Assembly: GCF_041435435.1 (NCBI RefSeq)
Contig: NZ_CP108494.1
Coordinates: 4,498,501-4,562,500 of the forward strand
Reading direction: 5' to 3'
DNA from: Streptomyces sp. NBC_01241
GTDB lineage: Bacteria > Actinomycetota > Actinomycetes > Streptomycetales > Streptomycetaceae
Length of the DNA: 64,000 nucleotides
Shown here: positions 1-8,985 of the stretch, one piece after another
Position numbering within the stretch: the stretch's first letter is position 1
Layout: every line of letters starts with the position of its first letter
Translations under genes and position numbers: made by a program
Notes under the pieces: model-generated
What the model was told of the DNA's origin: nothing
The model's input: the letters and a program-made list of their open reading frames with translations, nothing else
Database searches by the model: none

Positions 1-719
1 GCCTGAACTTCGGTTCGCCCGAGGACCCGGACGTCATGTGGCAGTTCGCCGAGGTCACCCGTGGTCTGGCGGACGGGTGCCTGGAGCTGGGCACCCCGGT
101 CACCGGCGGCAATGTGTCGCTGTACAACCAGACCGGTGAGACGGCGATCCACCCGACCCCGGTCGTGGCCGTGCTCGGTGTGATCGACGATGTCACCCGG
201 CGTACGCCGGTCGCCTTCGCGGAAGAGGGCCAGCTCCTCTACCTGCTGGGCGACACGCGTGAGGAGTTCGGCGGCTCGGCCTGGTCCGAGGTCGTTCACG
301 GCCACCTGGGCGGCATGCCGCCCAAGGTCGACCTGGGCCGCGAGAAGCTGCTCGGCGAGATCCTGATCTCGGCCTCCCGCGACGGCATGATCGACGCGGC
401 GCACGACCTCTCCGACGGCGGCCTGATCCAGGCGGTCACCGAGTCCTGCCTGCGCGGCGGGAAGGGTGCCCGGCTGGTCGTGCCGGACGGTCTGGACGCG
501 TTCACCTTCCTCTTCTCCGAGTCGGCGGGGCGCGCGGTCGTCTCCGTTCCGCGGAGTGAGGAGCTTCGCTTCAACGACATGTGCGGGGCGCGGGGTCTGC
601 CCGTCACCCGCATCGGTGTCGTGGACGGCGAGGAGATCGAGATCCAGGGCGAGTTCAGCATTGCGCTGAGCGAGCTGCGCGCGGCGCACGAGGCGACCAT
701 TCCGGCTCTGCTGGCCTGA
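1..719 (+). CDS. purL: Phosphoribosylformylglycinamidine synthase subunit PurL, 3' end (partial)
   Basis: This is the C-terminal part of PurL, the ATP-dependent enzyme that converts FGAR and glutamine-derived ammonia to FGAM in purine synthesis. The reading frame is open from the window edge (codons start at base 3, NFGSPE) to the TGA at 717-719, so the start lies outside. Visible PurL/AIR-synthase-superfamily signatures are the TGGNVSLYN segment, AHDLSDGGL and the FSESAGRA stretch. A strong hairpin terminator follows 18 bases after the stop. purF and purM lie about 2 kb downstream in the same direction, separated by two unrelated genes. Confidence 0.95.
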   Translation, partial: LNFGSPEDPDVMWQFAEVTRGLADGCLELGTPVTGGNVSLYNQTGETAIHPTPVVAVLGVIDDVTRRTPVAFAEEGQLLYLLGDTREEFGGSAWSEVVHGHLGGMPPKVDLGREKLLGEILISASRDGMIDAAHDLSDGGLIQAVTESCLRGGKGARLVVPDGLDAFTFLFSESAGRAVVSVPRSEELRFNDMCGARGLPVTRIGVVDGEEIEIQGEFSIALSELRAAHEATIPALLA

Positions 720-736
720 CACACCGGTCCCTGACG

Positions 737-780
737 AGGACGGCCCCGCCCGGTTCATTTTTCCCGGGCGGGGCCGTCCT
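737..780 (+). terminator. Intrinsic terminator after purL
   Basis: A 17-bp GC-rich inverted repeat (arms 737-753 and 764-780) with a T-rich loop lies directly after the purL stop. It probably ends the pur transcript before the TetR gene. Confidence 0.8.
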
Positions 781-870
781 GTGCCTACGGCGGTACGGGA
801 GATATGCGGGCGGTACGGAGAGGGTTCGGCCCCGGGCCACCACCCCCCAGGCAAATGTATTGAGTCAAGA

Positions 871-887
871 ATTGATCTGGGATCAAT
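871..887. promoter_or_regulatory. Palindrome, likely operator of the adjacent TetR gene
   Basis: ATTGATC-TGG-GATCAAT is a perfect 7-3-7 inverted repeat in a locally AT-rich stretch, ending 23 bases before the TetR start. Its size and position suit an autoregulatory TetR operator. That role is inferred, not demonstrated. Confidence 0.55.
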
Positions 888-910
888 CTTCATCCTGGTA
901 CAGTGAGGCC

Positions 911-1549
911 ATGACTGAGGGGATGAGTCTGCGCGAGCGCAAGAAGCTCCGGACGCGACACCGTCTGCTGACCGTCGCCACGAAGCTCTTCGCCGAGCGC
1001 GGCTTCGACAAGGTCTCGGTCGCCGAGATCGCCGAAGCGGGCGAGGTGTCGAAGATGACCGTCTTCAACTACTTCGCGAGCAAGGAAGACCTCGTCCTCG
1101 CTCCCATGGAGGAGCACGTCGGCGATGTCGCGCGGGTGGTCCGGGACCGGGCACCCGGTGAGTCCGCGGTGGCCGCGGTGCGGCGCCAGTTCCTGGCCGC
1201 CGTCGAGGCCCGTGACCCCTCGGCCGGAATGAGCGACGCGCCGTTGGTGCTCGGGCTGCGCCGGCTGATCCAGGAGACGCCGGCGCTGCTCATCCGGGCC
1301 CACGCCTTCTCGATGCGCTCCTTCGACCTGCTCGCCGACGTCCTGGTGAAGGAGGGGGAGGAGCCGTCCATCGCCCGGATCGCGGCCGCCCAGCTGATTG
1401 CCACCCGCAACTCCCTCATCGGCGCGAACCAACTGCGCCTGCTGGCGGGGGAGCCGGCGGACGCGGTCGCGCCGGATGCCGTCGCGCTCGCCGAGCGCGG
1501 CTTCGAGCTGCTGGACAAGGGACTCGGCGACTTCGCCACCCGGCGCTGA
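911..1549 (+). CDS. TetR/AcrR-family transcriptional regulator
   Basis: A 212-residue protein with a typical TetR N-terminal helix-turn-helix at about residues 10-55 (LFAERGFDKVSVAEIAE then SKMTVFNYFASKEDL). The helical C-terminal ligand-binding half has no recognisable specificity. The ATG at 911 was chosen because it places the HTH at the normal distance from the N-terminus; the frame is open further upstream through the purL terminator, which cannot be coding. No obvious efflux or enzyme target sits beside it. The flanking genes are purL and a DinB-type enzyme in the same direction. A perfect palindrome just upstream suggests self-repression. The ligand and regulon are unknown. Confidence 0.9.
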   Translation: MTEGMSLRERKKLRTRHRLLTVATKLFAERGFDKVSVAEIAEAGEVSKMTVFNYFASKEDLVLAPMEEHVGDVARVVRDRAPGESAVAAVRRQFLAAVEARDPSAGMSDAPLVLGLRRLIQETPALLIRAHAFSMRSFDLLADVLVKEGEEPSIARIAAAQLIATRNSLIGANQLRLLAGEPADAVAPDAVALAERGFELLDKGLGDFATRR

Positions 1550-1678
1550 TCCCCCGGCGGGCCGCGCCGGGCTCCGGGGCCGGGCTCAGGGCGTGTCCGT
1601 CCGGGCCCCGACCGGCCACAGGTCCGGTACGACCTGATCCGCTCTCTATCGCGGGTGAGGTCGTTAGGCTCGCGGACC

Positions 1679-2479
1679 ATGCCGCCTTCCCAGAAACGAG
1701 CCCGCCGCTACGACCCGGTCAGGACCCGCGCCGCGGTCCTGGCTCAGTTCGCCCATGTCCGGGAGGCCGTCCGCGCACTGACGCCCGAACAGCTCGCGCT
1801 GCCGACCCGGCTCGGCGACTGGACCGTGCGCGAATTGGCCGTACACCTGACCATGGGGCTCTCGCGCGTCACCCGGAGCCTGGAGCTGCCCGAACCCGCC
1901 GGGCCGAAGCCCGAGCTGACGCTCCTCGCGTGGCCGTTCTCGACCGCGGACCGGGCCGAGCGCATCGCCGACGGCACCAGGGCGCTCGCCGCGGACCGGC
2001 CGGATCTGGACGTGCTGTACGGGGAGACCGCCGCGGGGTTCGAGGAGCTGGTGCCCGGCGACCCCGGTGACCGGCTGCTGCCGACCCCGGCCGGCACGAT
2101 GCGGCTGGCCGACTTCCTGGTCACCCGTACCGTCGAACTCGTCGTGCACACCGACGATCTGAACGAGGCGGCCGGCCTCGGCATCCCGTACGACCGGCAG
2201 GCCCTCGCCGCCTGCACCCGGCTGCTCGCCGACGCCCTCGCCGAGAAGGCACCGGGCGGCTCGGTCGAGGTGCGCGTACCGCCGTTCGCCGTCGTCCAGT
2301 GCGTCCAGGGTCCCAAGCACACCCGGGGTACGCCGCCCAATGTCGTCGAGACCGATCCGCTGACCTGGATCCGTCTCGCCACCGGACGTACGGAGTGGAC
2401 GTCGGCGCTCGACGCGGCGAAGGTCGGCGCCAGCGGCGAGCGCGCCGATCTCGCCATGCTGCTGCCCCTGATGGGCTGA
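1679..2479 (+). CDS. Maleylpyruvate isomerase-family (DinB-like, mycothiol-dependent) protein
   Basis: A 266-residue cytosolic protein. The N-terminal half matches the actinobacterial maleylpyruvate isomerase/DinB four-helix domain (LGDWTVRELAVHL, then VVHTDDL supplying likely metal-binding histidines). The C-terminal part resembles the sterol-carrier-like domain that often follows. Family members are mycothiol-dependent transferases or isomerases, but the substrate cannot be read here. The ATG at 1679 is preferred over an in-frame ATG 24 bases upstream because a TAGGCT-like -10 box lies about 8 bases before it, suggesting a leaderless or near-leaderless transcript. It stands alone between the TetR gene and purF. 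Confidence 0.8.
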   Translation: MPPSQKRARRYDPVRTRAAVLAQFAHVREAVRALTPEQLALPTRLGDWTVRELAVHLTMGLSRVTRSLELPEPAGPKPELTLLAWPFSTADRAERIADGTRALAADRPDLDVLYGETAAGFEELVPGDPGDRLLPTPAGTMRLADFLVTRTVELVVHTDDLNEAAGLGIPYDRQALAACTRLLADALAEKAPGGSVEVRVPPFAVVQCVQGPKHTRGTPPNVVETDPLTWIRLATGRTEWTSALDAAKVGASGERADLAMLLPLMG

Positions 2480-2825
2480 GCACGGTCGTCCGTCCACGGC
2501 CCTCCGAGAAGCCGCATACCGGGCCCCCGGGTGTGAGGCTCACCACGAAACGGACGTTCGGCCGGACTCCGCGCCGGGGCGCCGACCGGTTCACCGAGCG
2601 CCACCGCCGGGCCCCGGTGACCGCCGCGCCCCGAGTGGCCGGAACCCATCGGTATATGGCCGCTGGTCCGGGCACCGACCGCCCTGTGGCCGGTCCGCAC
2701 CCCGTGCCGTGTCCCGTCCCGGACCTCGCCACACCCCGGAAGCGATCACTCCGAGTGACCGTCCGGAACGGTCCCCGAGCCACTCGTGGGAGCGCTTCCC
2801 CGGCGCTCGGGTCCGGTATCCCGAA

Positions 2826-2855
2826 TTCGGACCAGTGGTCGATCTCGCCTACACT
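2826..2855 (+). promoter_or_regulatory. Probable purF promoter (leaderless)
   Basis: TTCGGA (2826-2831) and TACACT (2850-2855) are separated by 18 bases. The GTG of purF begins 8 bases after the -10 box, so transcription would start at or next to the start codon. The rest of the 383-bp gap from 2480 holds no convincing gene. Confidence 0.6.
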
Positions 2856-2862
2856 CGGTGGC

Positions 2863-4389
2863 GTGCCCCGTGGTGATGGACGACTCAACCACGACCTGCT
2901 CCCCGGAGAGAAAGGCCCCCAGGACGCTTGCGGCGTCTTCGGTGTCTGGGCTCCGGGTGAAGAGGTCGCCAAGCTCACCTATTTCGGACTGTATGCCCTG
3001 CAGCACCGTGGACAGGAGTCCGCGGGTATTGCTGTGAGCAATGGGTCCCAGATCCTGGTCTTCAAGGACATGGGACTGGTCTCGCAAGTCTTCGACGAAA
3101 CGTCTCTGGGATCTCTCCAGGGCCATATCGCGGTCGGTCATGCCCGCTACTCCACCACCGGTGCCTCGGTGTGGGAGAACGCGCAGCCGACGTTCCGTGC
3201 GACCGCGCACGGCTCGATCGCCCTGGGTCACAACGGCAACCTGGTCAATACGGCCCAGCTCGCCGAGATGGTCGCCGACCTTCCCCGCAAGGACGGCCGC
3301 GCCACCCAGGTCGCCGCGACGAACGACACCGATCTGGTGACCGCGCTGCTCGCCGGCCAGACCGATGACGACGGCAAGCCGCTCACCATCGAGGAGGCCG
3401 CCGCCAAGGTGCTTCCCGATGTGAAGGGCGCCTTCTCGCTGGTCTTCATGGACGAGCACACCCTTTACGCCGCCCGTGACCCGCAGGGCATCCGGCCGCT
3501 GGTCCTCGGCCGGCTGGAGCGTGGCTGGGTGGTGGCCTCCGAGTCCGCCGCCCTCGACATCTGCGGTGCCAGCTTCGTCCGCGAGATCGAGCCGGGCGAA
3601 CTCGTCGCCATCGACGAGAACGGCCTGCGCACCTCGCGCTTCGCGGAAGCGAAGCCCAAGGGATGTGTCTTCGAGTACGTCTATCTGGCCCGCCCCGACA
3701 CCGACATCGCCGGGCGCAACGTCTACCTCTCCCGGGTGGAGATGGGCCGCAAGCTGGCCGCCGAGGCCCCCGTCGAGGCCGATCTGGTCATAGCGACACC
3801 GGAATCCGGCACCCCCGCCGCCATCGGATACGCGGAGGCCAGCGGCATCCCGTTCGGCGCCGGCCTGGTGAAGAACGCCTACGTCGGCCGGACCTTCATC
3901 CAGCCGTCCCAGACCATCCGCCAGCTGGGCATCCGCCTCAAGCTGAACCCGCTCAAGGAAGTCATCAAGGGCAAGCGCCTGGTGGTCGTCGACGACTCGA
4001 TCGTCCGCGGCAACACCCAGCGCGCACTGGTCCGGATGCTCCGCGAGGCCGGGGCCGCCGAGATCCACATCCGGATCTCGTCCCCGCCGGTGAAGTGGCC
4101 CTGCTTCTTCGGCATCGACTTCGCGACCCGCGCCGAGCTGATCGCCAACGGCATGTCGGTCGACGAGATCTGTACGTCGATGGGCGCCGACTCGCTCGCG
4201 TACATCTCGCTCGACGCGATGATCGAGGCGACGACGATCGCCAAGCCGAACCTGTGCCGGGCCTGCTTCGACGGTGAGTACCCGATGGAGCTGCCGGACC
4301 CGGAGCTGCTCGGCAAGCAGCTGCTGGAGACCGAGCTGGCGGCAGGCCCCGCGGCGACCGCGGCGTCCGACGCACTGCGTCGTCCGTGA
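2863..4389 (+). CDS. purF: Amidophosphoribosyltransferase PurF
   Basis: First committed step of purine synthesis: PRPP plus glutamine gives 5-phosphoribosylamine. The 508-residue product has a short N-terminal propeptide ending just before Cys-23 (DACGVFGV), the expected N-terminal nucleophile after processing. The class II glutaminase domain follows, then a phosphoribosyltransferase domain with the PRPP loop VVVDDSIVRGNT near residue 372. The GTG at 2863 is chosen because the protein then begins in the known actinobacterial form and a -10 box lies immediately upstream. The frame stays open some 560 bases further upstream without any family similarity. purM follows 60 bases downstream and is probably co-transcribed. 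Confidence 0.96.
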   Translation: MPRGDGRLNHDLLPGEKGPQDACGVFGVWAPGEEVAKLTYFGLYALQHRGQESAGIAVSNGSQILVFKDMGLVSQVFDETSLGSLQGHIAVGHARYSTTGASVWENAQPTFRATAHGSIALGHNGNLVNTAQLAEMVADLPRKDGRATQVAATNDTDLVTALLAGQTDDDGKPLTIEEAAAKVLPDVKGAFSLVFMDEHTLYAARDPQGIRPLVLGRLERGWVVASESAALDICGASFVREIEPGELVAIDENGLRTSRFAEAKPKGCVFEYVYLARPDTDIAGRNVYLSRVEMGRKLAAEAPVEADLVIATPESGTPAAIGYAEASGIPFGAGLVKNAYVGRTFIQPSQTIRQLGIRLKLNPLKEVIKGKRLVVVDDSIVRGNTQRALVRMLREAGAAEIHIRISSPPVKWPCFFGIDFATRAELIANGMSVDEICTSMGADSLAYISLDAMIEATTIAKPNLCRACFDGEYPMELPDPELLGKQLLETELAAGPAATAASDALRRP

Positions 4390-4449
4390 CGGTCCAGCCG
4401 TACCCCCCTGGCCACCAGCCCCGTATTTCCACACGAAAGATCCCAGGCA

Positions 4450-5517
4450 ATGTCTGAGACAACAGGTGCTTCCTACGCTGCAGCGGGCGTCGACATCGAG
4501 GCCGGCGACCGCGCTGTCGAGCTGATGAAGGAGTGGGTGAAGAAGACGCGCCGCCCCGAGGTCCTCGGTGGCCTGGGCGGTTTCGCCGGACTCTTCGACG
4601 CCTCGGCACTCAAGCGTTACGAGCGTCCGCTGCTCGCCTCCGCCACCGACGGCGTCGGCACGAAGGTCGACCTCGCCCGGAAGATGGGCGTGTACGACAC
4701 GATCGGCCACGACCTCGTCGGCATGGTCGTCGACGACCTGGTCGTCTGCGGGGCCGAGCCGCTCTTCATGACGGACTACATCTGCGTCGGCAAGGTGCAC
4801 CCCGAGCGTGTCGCGGCCATCGTGAGGGGCATCGCCGAAGGCTGTGTCCTCGCGGGCTGCGCCCTGGTCGGCGGCGAGACCGCCGAGCACCCGGGTCTCC
4901 TCGGGCCGGACGACTTCGATGTCGCGGGCGCCGGTACGGGCGTGGTCGAGGCCGACCACCTGCTCGGCCCGGAACGTATCCGTAAGGGTGACGCGGTGAT
5001 CGCCATGGCGTCGTCCGGTCTTCACTCCAACGGGTACTCGCTCGTCCGGCACGTGTTCTTCGACCGGGCCGGCTGGGCGCTGGACCGCGAGGTCGAGGAG
5101 TTCGGCCGGACGCTCGGCGAGGAGCTCCTGGAGCCCACCAAGATCTACTCGCTGGACTGCCTGGCCCTGATCCGTACGACCGAGGTGCACGGCTTCAGCC
5201 ATGTCACCGGCGGCGGCCTGGCCAACAACCTGGCCCGGGTCATCCCGGACGGGCTGCACGCCCGGGTCGACCGTTCCACCTGGACGCCCGGCGCGGTCTT
5301 CGACCTGGTCGGCAAGGCCGGTCAGGTCGAGCAGCTGGAGCTGGAGAAGACGCTCAACATGGGCGTCGGCATGATCGCGATCGTTCCGGCCGAGTCCGTG
5401 GACGTGGCCTTGACGACGCTGGCCGACCGTGGGGTCGACTCCTGGGTCGCGGGCGAGATCACGGAGCGCGGTGCACACGCCGCGGGCGCGGAGCTGGTGG
5501 GCGGATACGCGCGATAG
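4450..5517 (+). CDS. purM: Phosphoribosylformylglycinamidine cyclo-ligase (AIR synthetase) PurM
   Basis: Converts FGAM to aminoimidazole ribonucleotide using ATP, two steps after PurF. The product is 355 residues, normal for the family. Diagnostic motifs are ATDGVGTK near residue 65, GMVVDDLVVCGAEP, VGGETAEHPG and the SSGLHSNGYSLVR segment. It lies 60 bases after purF with no terminator between, so a purF-purM operon is likely. The Shine-Dalgarno is weak. A hairpin immediately after the stop closes the unit. Confidence 0.97.
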   Translation: MSETTGASYAAAGVDIEAGDRAVELMKEWVKKTRRPEVLGGLGGFAGLFDASALKRYERPLLASATDGVGTKVDLARKMGVYDTIGHDLVGMVVDDLVVCGAEPLFMTDYICVGKVHPERVAAIVRGIAEGCVLAGCALVGGETAEHPGLLGPDDFDVAGAGTGVVEADHLLGPERIRKGDAVIAMASSGLHSNGYSLVRHVFFDRAGWALDREVEEFGRTLGEELLEPTKIYSLDCLALIRTTEVHGFSHVTGGGLANNLARVIPDGLHARVDRSTWTPGAVFDLVGKAGQVEQLELEKTLNMGVGMIAIVPAESVDVALTTLADRGVDSWVAGEITERGAHAAGAELVGGYAR

Positions 5518-5523
5518 TCACGG

Positions 5524-5547
5524 GGCCACCGGGGACGCCCGGTGGCC
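5524..5547 (+). terminator. Hairpin after purM
   Basis: GGCCACCGGG and CCCGGTGGCC form a 10-bp stem with a 4-base loop 6 bases after the purM stop. There is no T-run, so termination is probable but not certain. Confidence 0.55.
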
Positions 5548-5720
5548 GTTCCGTACGCTCCGTACCCGAGCGAGGTATCCGAGAGATGTCCTTCAAGCCC
5601 TCATTCGTCGGACGGCTCGGGTCCTGCCGCACGGCATACGCCCGCATACGCCGGACCCAGCTCGGCCCATAACCAAAGCGGACCAGAGCAGTACGGAAGA
5701 ACCGGATCGGGGTAGCACAG

Positions 5721-5751
5721 AACCCGGTCCGGGACGGGCCCGGACCGGGTT
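5721..5751 (-). terminator. Terminator of the DUF3073 gene
   Basis: A 13-bp perfect stem (5721-5733 with 5739-5751, 5-base loop) lies 18 bases beyond the stop of the leftward DUF3073 gene. Confidence 0.65.
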
Positions 5752-5768
5752 GATGTGTCAGCGCGAGG

Positions 5769-6026
5769 TCAAGCGCCGCGGCGCTTGGACGACGGACCGG
5801 ACTTGTCGTCCTCGTCCTCGTCCTCGTCGTCGTTGTACAGATCCGCGTACTGTGCGTACGGGTCATCTTCCTCGTCGTCGTCCTCGAACGGCTCTGCGTT
5901 CGGTGGTTGACTCGAAGGCGATGCGCCCAGCTCATTGGCCAGACGCGACAGGTCAGTCCCGCCGCTGCTGTACTTCAGCTGGCGGGCGACCTTGGTCTGC
6001 TTGGCCTTTGCCCGGCCGCGCCCCAT
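5769..6026 (-). CDS. DUF3073 small acidic-tailed protein
   Basis: An 85-residue actinobacterial protein of unknown function. A basic N-terminus (MGRGRAKAKQTKVARQLKY) is followed by a conserved SGGTDLSRLANELG segment and a very acidic tail rich in D and E that ends in KRRGA. The ATG at 6026 has a good Shine-Dalgarno (GAGGGGGT) on the reverse strand; a longer in-frame start 57 bases upstream lacks one. Its place beside purM and near vdh is conserved in Streptomyces. No enzymatic motif is visible; the charged layout would fit a nucleic-acid or ribosome-associated protein, but that is speculation. Confidence 0.88.
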   Translation of the reverse strand: MGRGRAKAKQTKVARQLKYSSGGTDLSRLANELGASPSSQPPNAEPFEDDDEEDDPYAQYADLYNDDEDEDEDDKSGPSSKRRGA

Positions 6027-6250
6027 GGCTCGACCCCCTCGGTGACGGGGCTCGACGGCCCCAGAGTCTTGACACGCGTTCATGTTTCAGGACGGACTCT
6101 CGGTAGAGAGACCGTGCCCGTAGGGCTTTAACGGTACCTGCTTCCGCGGCCGTACGGTACGCCGCCCTCGTCACGCACCCCGGAAGAGAACCGGCGAGAA
6201 GCCCTGTCCTCGCTGGTCAACTGCGATTTTAACCTCTTCTCGGCGTGCGA

Positions 6251-6290
6251 CCCGCCGACCGACGTGAGTCTTGTCTCGCCGGTCGGCGGG
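6251..6290 (-). terminator. Probable terminator downstream of vdh
   Basis: CCCGCCGACC (6251-6260) and GGTCGGCGGG (6281-6290) pair across a 20-base loop, about 50 bases past the vdh stop. No clear T-run follows. Confidence 0.45.
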
Positions 6291-6342
6291 CGGACGGGCC
6301 GCCGACCGGCGAGGACGCCGAGTGAGGCTCCGCAACCGTCGG

Positions 6343-7440
6343 TTACGAACCGGTGCAGCGAGCTTCGGCCATGCGCTGCTCGGCGATCCGGTCGGCTGCG
6401 GCCGCCGGTGGAATGCCGTCTTCCTTCGCACGTGCGAATATGGCCAGCGTGGTGTCGAAGATCTTCGACGCCTTGGCCTTGCACCGGTCGAAGTCGAAGC
6501 CGTGCAGCTCGTCGGCGACCTGGATGACACCGCCCGCGTTCACCACGTAGTCGGGTGCGTACAGGATCGACCGGTCCGCGAGGTCCTTCTCGATGCCGGG
6601 GTGCGCGAGCTGGTTGTTGGCCGCGCCGCACACCACCTTGGCGGTGAGTACCGGCACGGAGCCGTCGTTCAGGGCGCCGCCGAGCGCGCACGGGGCGTAG
6701 ATGTCGAGGCCCTCGGTACGGATCAGCGCGTCGGTGTCCGCGGCGACGGCGACCTCGGGGTGCAGCCCGGTGACGCGGCGCACGGACTCGTCCCGCACAT
6801 CCGTGATCACGACCTCGGCACCGTCCGAGAGCAGATGCTCGACCAGGTGGTGACCGACCTTGCCGACTCCGGCGACCGCCACTTTTCGGCCACGCAGAGT
6901 CGGGTCGCCCCAGAGGTGCTGGGCGGAGGCCCGCATGCCCTGGAAGACACCGAACGCGGTGAGGACCGAGGAGTCGCCGGCGCCGCCGTTCTCGGGGGAG
7001 CGGCCGGTGGTCCAGCGGCACTCGCGGGCGACGACGTCCATGTCGGCGACATAGGTGCCGACGTCGCAGGCCGTGACGTAGCGGCCGCCGAGCGAGGCCA
7101 CGCACCGGCCGTAGGCCAGCAGCAGTTCCGTTCGTCGGTCGCCCTCGATCTGCGCAGAGTCGCCGATGATCACGGCCTTGCCGCCGCCGTGGTCGAGGCC
7201 GGCCATGGCGTTCTTGTACGACATACCGCGCGACAGGTTCAGCGCGTCCGCGACGGCCTCCTCCTCGGAGGCGTACGGGTAGAAGCGGGTACCGCCGAGG
7301 GCCGGGCCCAGGGCGGTGGAGTGGATGGCGATGACGGCCTTGAGTCCGCTGGCACGGTCCTGGCAGAGCACGACCTGCTCGTGCCCCCCCTGATCCGAGT
7401 GGAACAGGGTGTGCAGGATGCCGTCGGTCACATCGGTCAC
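6343..7440 (-). CDS. vdh: Valine (branched-chain amino acid) dehydrogenase
   Basis: A 365-residue NAD-dependent Glu/Leu/Phe/Val dehydrogenase that oxidatively deaminates valine and relatives to 2-oxo acids, feeding branched-chain precursors to fatty acids and polyketides. The N-terminal catalytic domain carries LGGTRFYPY and the lysine-containing [10 protein letters not shown] motif. The Rossmann domain has [11 protein letters not shown]. The C-terminus ends like known Streptomyces Vdh ([18 protein letters not shown]). The GTG at 7440 is selected because GGGAG lies 8 bases upstream; the longer frame to 7512 would run through leader hairpins. The gene sits in the conserved block next to bldC. 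Confidence 0.93.
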   Translation of the reverse strand: MTDVTDGILHTLFHSDQGGHEQVVLCQDRASGLKAVIAIHSTALGPALGGTRFYPYASEEEAVADALNLSRGMSYKNAMAGLDHGGGKAVIIGDSAQIEGDRRTELLLAYGRCVASLGGRYVTACDVGTYVADMDVVARECRWTTGRSPENGGAGDSSVLTAFGVFQGMRASAQHLWGDPTLRGRKVAVAGVGKVGHHLVEHLLSDGAEVVITDVRDESVRRVTGLHPEVAVAADTDALIRTEGLDIYAPCALGGALNDGSVPVLTAKVVCGAANNQLAHPGIEKDLADRSILYAPDYVVNAGGVIQVADELHGFDFDRCKAKASKIFDTTLAIFARAKEDGIPPAAAADRIAEQRMAEARCTGS

Positions 7441-7471
7441 TGTGGTGACTCCCAAGTACGAAGCGGCGGAG

Positions 7472-7521
7472 GACCCTCCTGAAGGTGGGGAGGGTCGCGG
7501 ACCGGCCGGCACGGCCGGTCC
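7472..7521 (-). promoter_or_regulatory. Two hairpins in the vdh leader
   Basis: GACCCTCC/GGAGGGTC (7472-7479 with 7489-7496) and a perfect 10-3-10 repeat (7499-7508 with 7512-7521) lie in the 5' leader or promoter of vdh. They could be a regulator site or RNA structure. No known riboswitch is recognised. Confidence 0.4.
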
Positions 7522-7616
7522 GACTGGGCACGAGCGTAAGTCCTACGCGAACGTAGATCTGTTCCAGTGCCGAGGATCACCCCCCGGCGGAGTACGGGCA
7601 TGACACGATTTGCTGC

Positions 7617-8462
7617 ATGTCGGTGGCCTCTTCGGTGCTCGTCCCTTACGCGTCCTACCTCCGGGTGTACGAGCCGCTGGCCGCCTTCCCGGAGTCCGAA
7701 CGCGCCCACTGGGCCCGCTATGCCGGGCGCTCGCACATCCCCACGGCTCAGGACGAACTGCGCCGCTCGCTGGCCGACTTGGTGGCCACGCCGCCGGTCG
7801 TCGTGCCGGTGCACGAGAGCGGGGACGCGTTCGTCGCCGAGGCCGACGGTGTGGTGTGCGTCTGTCCGTGGCGGACCAGGCTGCGCGGCTGGCTGGCGCT
7901 GGACGAGCTGATGGACATGTTCCCGGGGCCGGTGCTGGACGTGGTGCTGCCGCCGGTGGTGCGCGGGCAGGCGGTCGCGGACCACGAGCGGTGGGCGGAG
8001 CGCAATCCGGACGCCAGGCCCTGGATCCTCTCCTCGGTGTGGCAGGTCCCGGTGCGCTGGTTCGTGCTCTTCTCCGACGAGGAGCGGGAGTACGCGGCGG
8101 CGGGCGAGGACGGTGAGCCGCCCGTGCTGCGTTACCGGACGCCGATGGTCCAGGCCCGGCGCCGGCTGGCCAGGACGCTGAAGACGCTGCGCGAGACCGT
8201 GGACGAGGGTCCGCTGACCGAGGGGCTCGTGGACGTGGGGCGCTGGCTGGAGGAGTTCCATCCGCGCGCACTGGTCGAACTGGACTACGGCGGTCTGGTG
8301 CACGCACTACCGGCGGAGCAGCTCGCCGGGGACCGGTCGGCGGCCGACGTGGCCGAGGGCATCGCAGCGCTGCGGGCCGGCGACGCCGAAGGGGCGAGTG
8401 AGGCGTACGGGCGGCTGGCGGAGCGCTGGCGAGCGGTGAAAGACCGTCAATTCGCGAACTGA
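7617..8462 (+). CDS. Conserved Streptomyces hypothetical protein (between vdh and bldC)
   Basis: A 281-residue soluble protein with no catalytic motif I can name. It has a Trp-rich central part (PDARPWILSSVWQVPVRWF), an Arg-rich helical stretch and a C-terminal tail with repeated helix-like segments (AAL, EAYGRLAERW). The ATG at 7617 is 7 bases after a CACGAT -10-like box, suggesting a leaderless transcript; no Shine-Dalgarno is seen. From memory the equivalent position in S. coelicolor is an uncharacterised gene. It is divergent from vdh, with both promoters in the 176-bp gap. Confidence 0.82.
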   Translation: MSVASSVLVPYASYLRVYEPLAAFPESERAHWARYAGRSHIPTAQDELRRSLADLVATPPVVVPVHESGDAFVAEADGVVCVCPWRTRLRGWLALDELMDMFPGPVLDVVLPPVVRGQAVADHERWAERNPDARPWILSSVWQVPVRWFVLFSDEEREYAAAGEDGEPPVLRYRTPMVQARRRLARTLKTLRETVDEGPLTEGLVDVGRWLEEFHPRALVELDYGGLVHALPAEQLAGDRSAADVAEGIAALRAGDAEGASEAYGRLAERWRAVKDRQFAN

Positions 8463-8727
8463 CAGGGTCTCGTCCGCGTCTGAACCTGTGCCCCGTGTGA
8501 CACGTGAGACTGAAGGGGCGGGAGCCTACCTCGGTGGTCGTAGGACCTACGTCCTGAACCGGGCCTTTGCCTCAAGCGTGACGGATAGCACTAACGGGGC
8601 TCTTGCGCCCTTCCCTACTCCTCGTGCCAAAATAGGACAAGGAGCCCGGGGAGGGCTCCATCCGTCCAACTATGGGCGGATCGCTCTGCATTGCACGCTA
8701 TGGGGGGTCTGGTGACTCCTGATCGCT

Positions 8728-8746
8728 CTGTGACTGATCGTCACAG
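8728..8746. promoter_or_regulatory. Perfect inverted repeat upstream of bldC
   Basis: CTGTGAC-TGATC-GTCACAG is a 7-5-7 perfect palindrome 240 bases before bldC, followed by a further GTGTGAC. It resembles a cyclic-nucleotide-receptor (CRP) half-site pair but with one extra spacer base. A smaller palindrome, CGTAGG-A-CCTACG, lies at 8539-8551 in the same 523-bp gap. No gene is seen in 8463-8985. Confidence 0.45.
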
Positions 8747-8947
8747 CGGTGTGACTGTCCGCTATGGCATGGTCCATCGGCTTCCGTCGCTGATGAACAC
8801 CTGGGAGGGCAATTCCATCGGTTTGGCCGACGTGGCTGGACGGATGGTGTAGTTGTAGTGCCGAGGACAAGCCGTTCGTCCTATAACCGACTCGGCCCGC
8901 GTCCGCCATTTCGGGCAACGTGGGTCAAGGTGCAGAATTTAGAGGAA

Positions 8948-8969
8948 AGAACCGAGATGGTTCGGTTCT
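8948..8969 (+). promoter_or_regulatory. Hairpin directly upstream of the bldC ribosome binding site
   Basis: AGAACCGA and TCGGTTCT form an 8-bp stem with a 6-base loop, ending 3 bases before the GAGGAGG Shine-Dalgarno (8973-8979). This position could affect ribosome access or mRNA stability. Confidence 0.5.
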
Positions 8970-8985
8970 CCCGAGGAGGCCGCTC

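Noticed and set aside
2299-2862. N-terminal extension of PurF
   Set aside because: The open frame overlaps the upstream gene and a promoter and is unlike PurF; the GTG at 2863 gives the known N-terminus.
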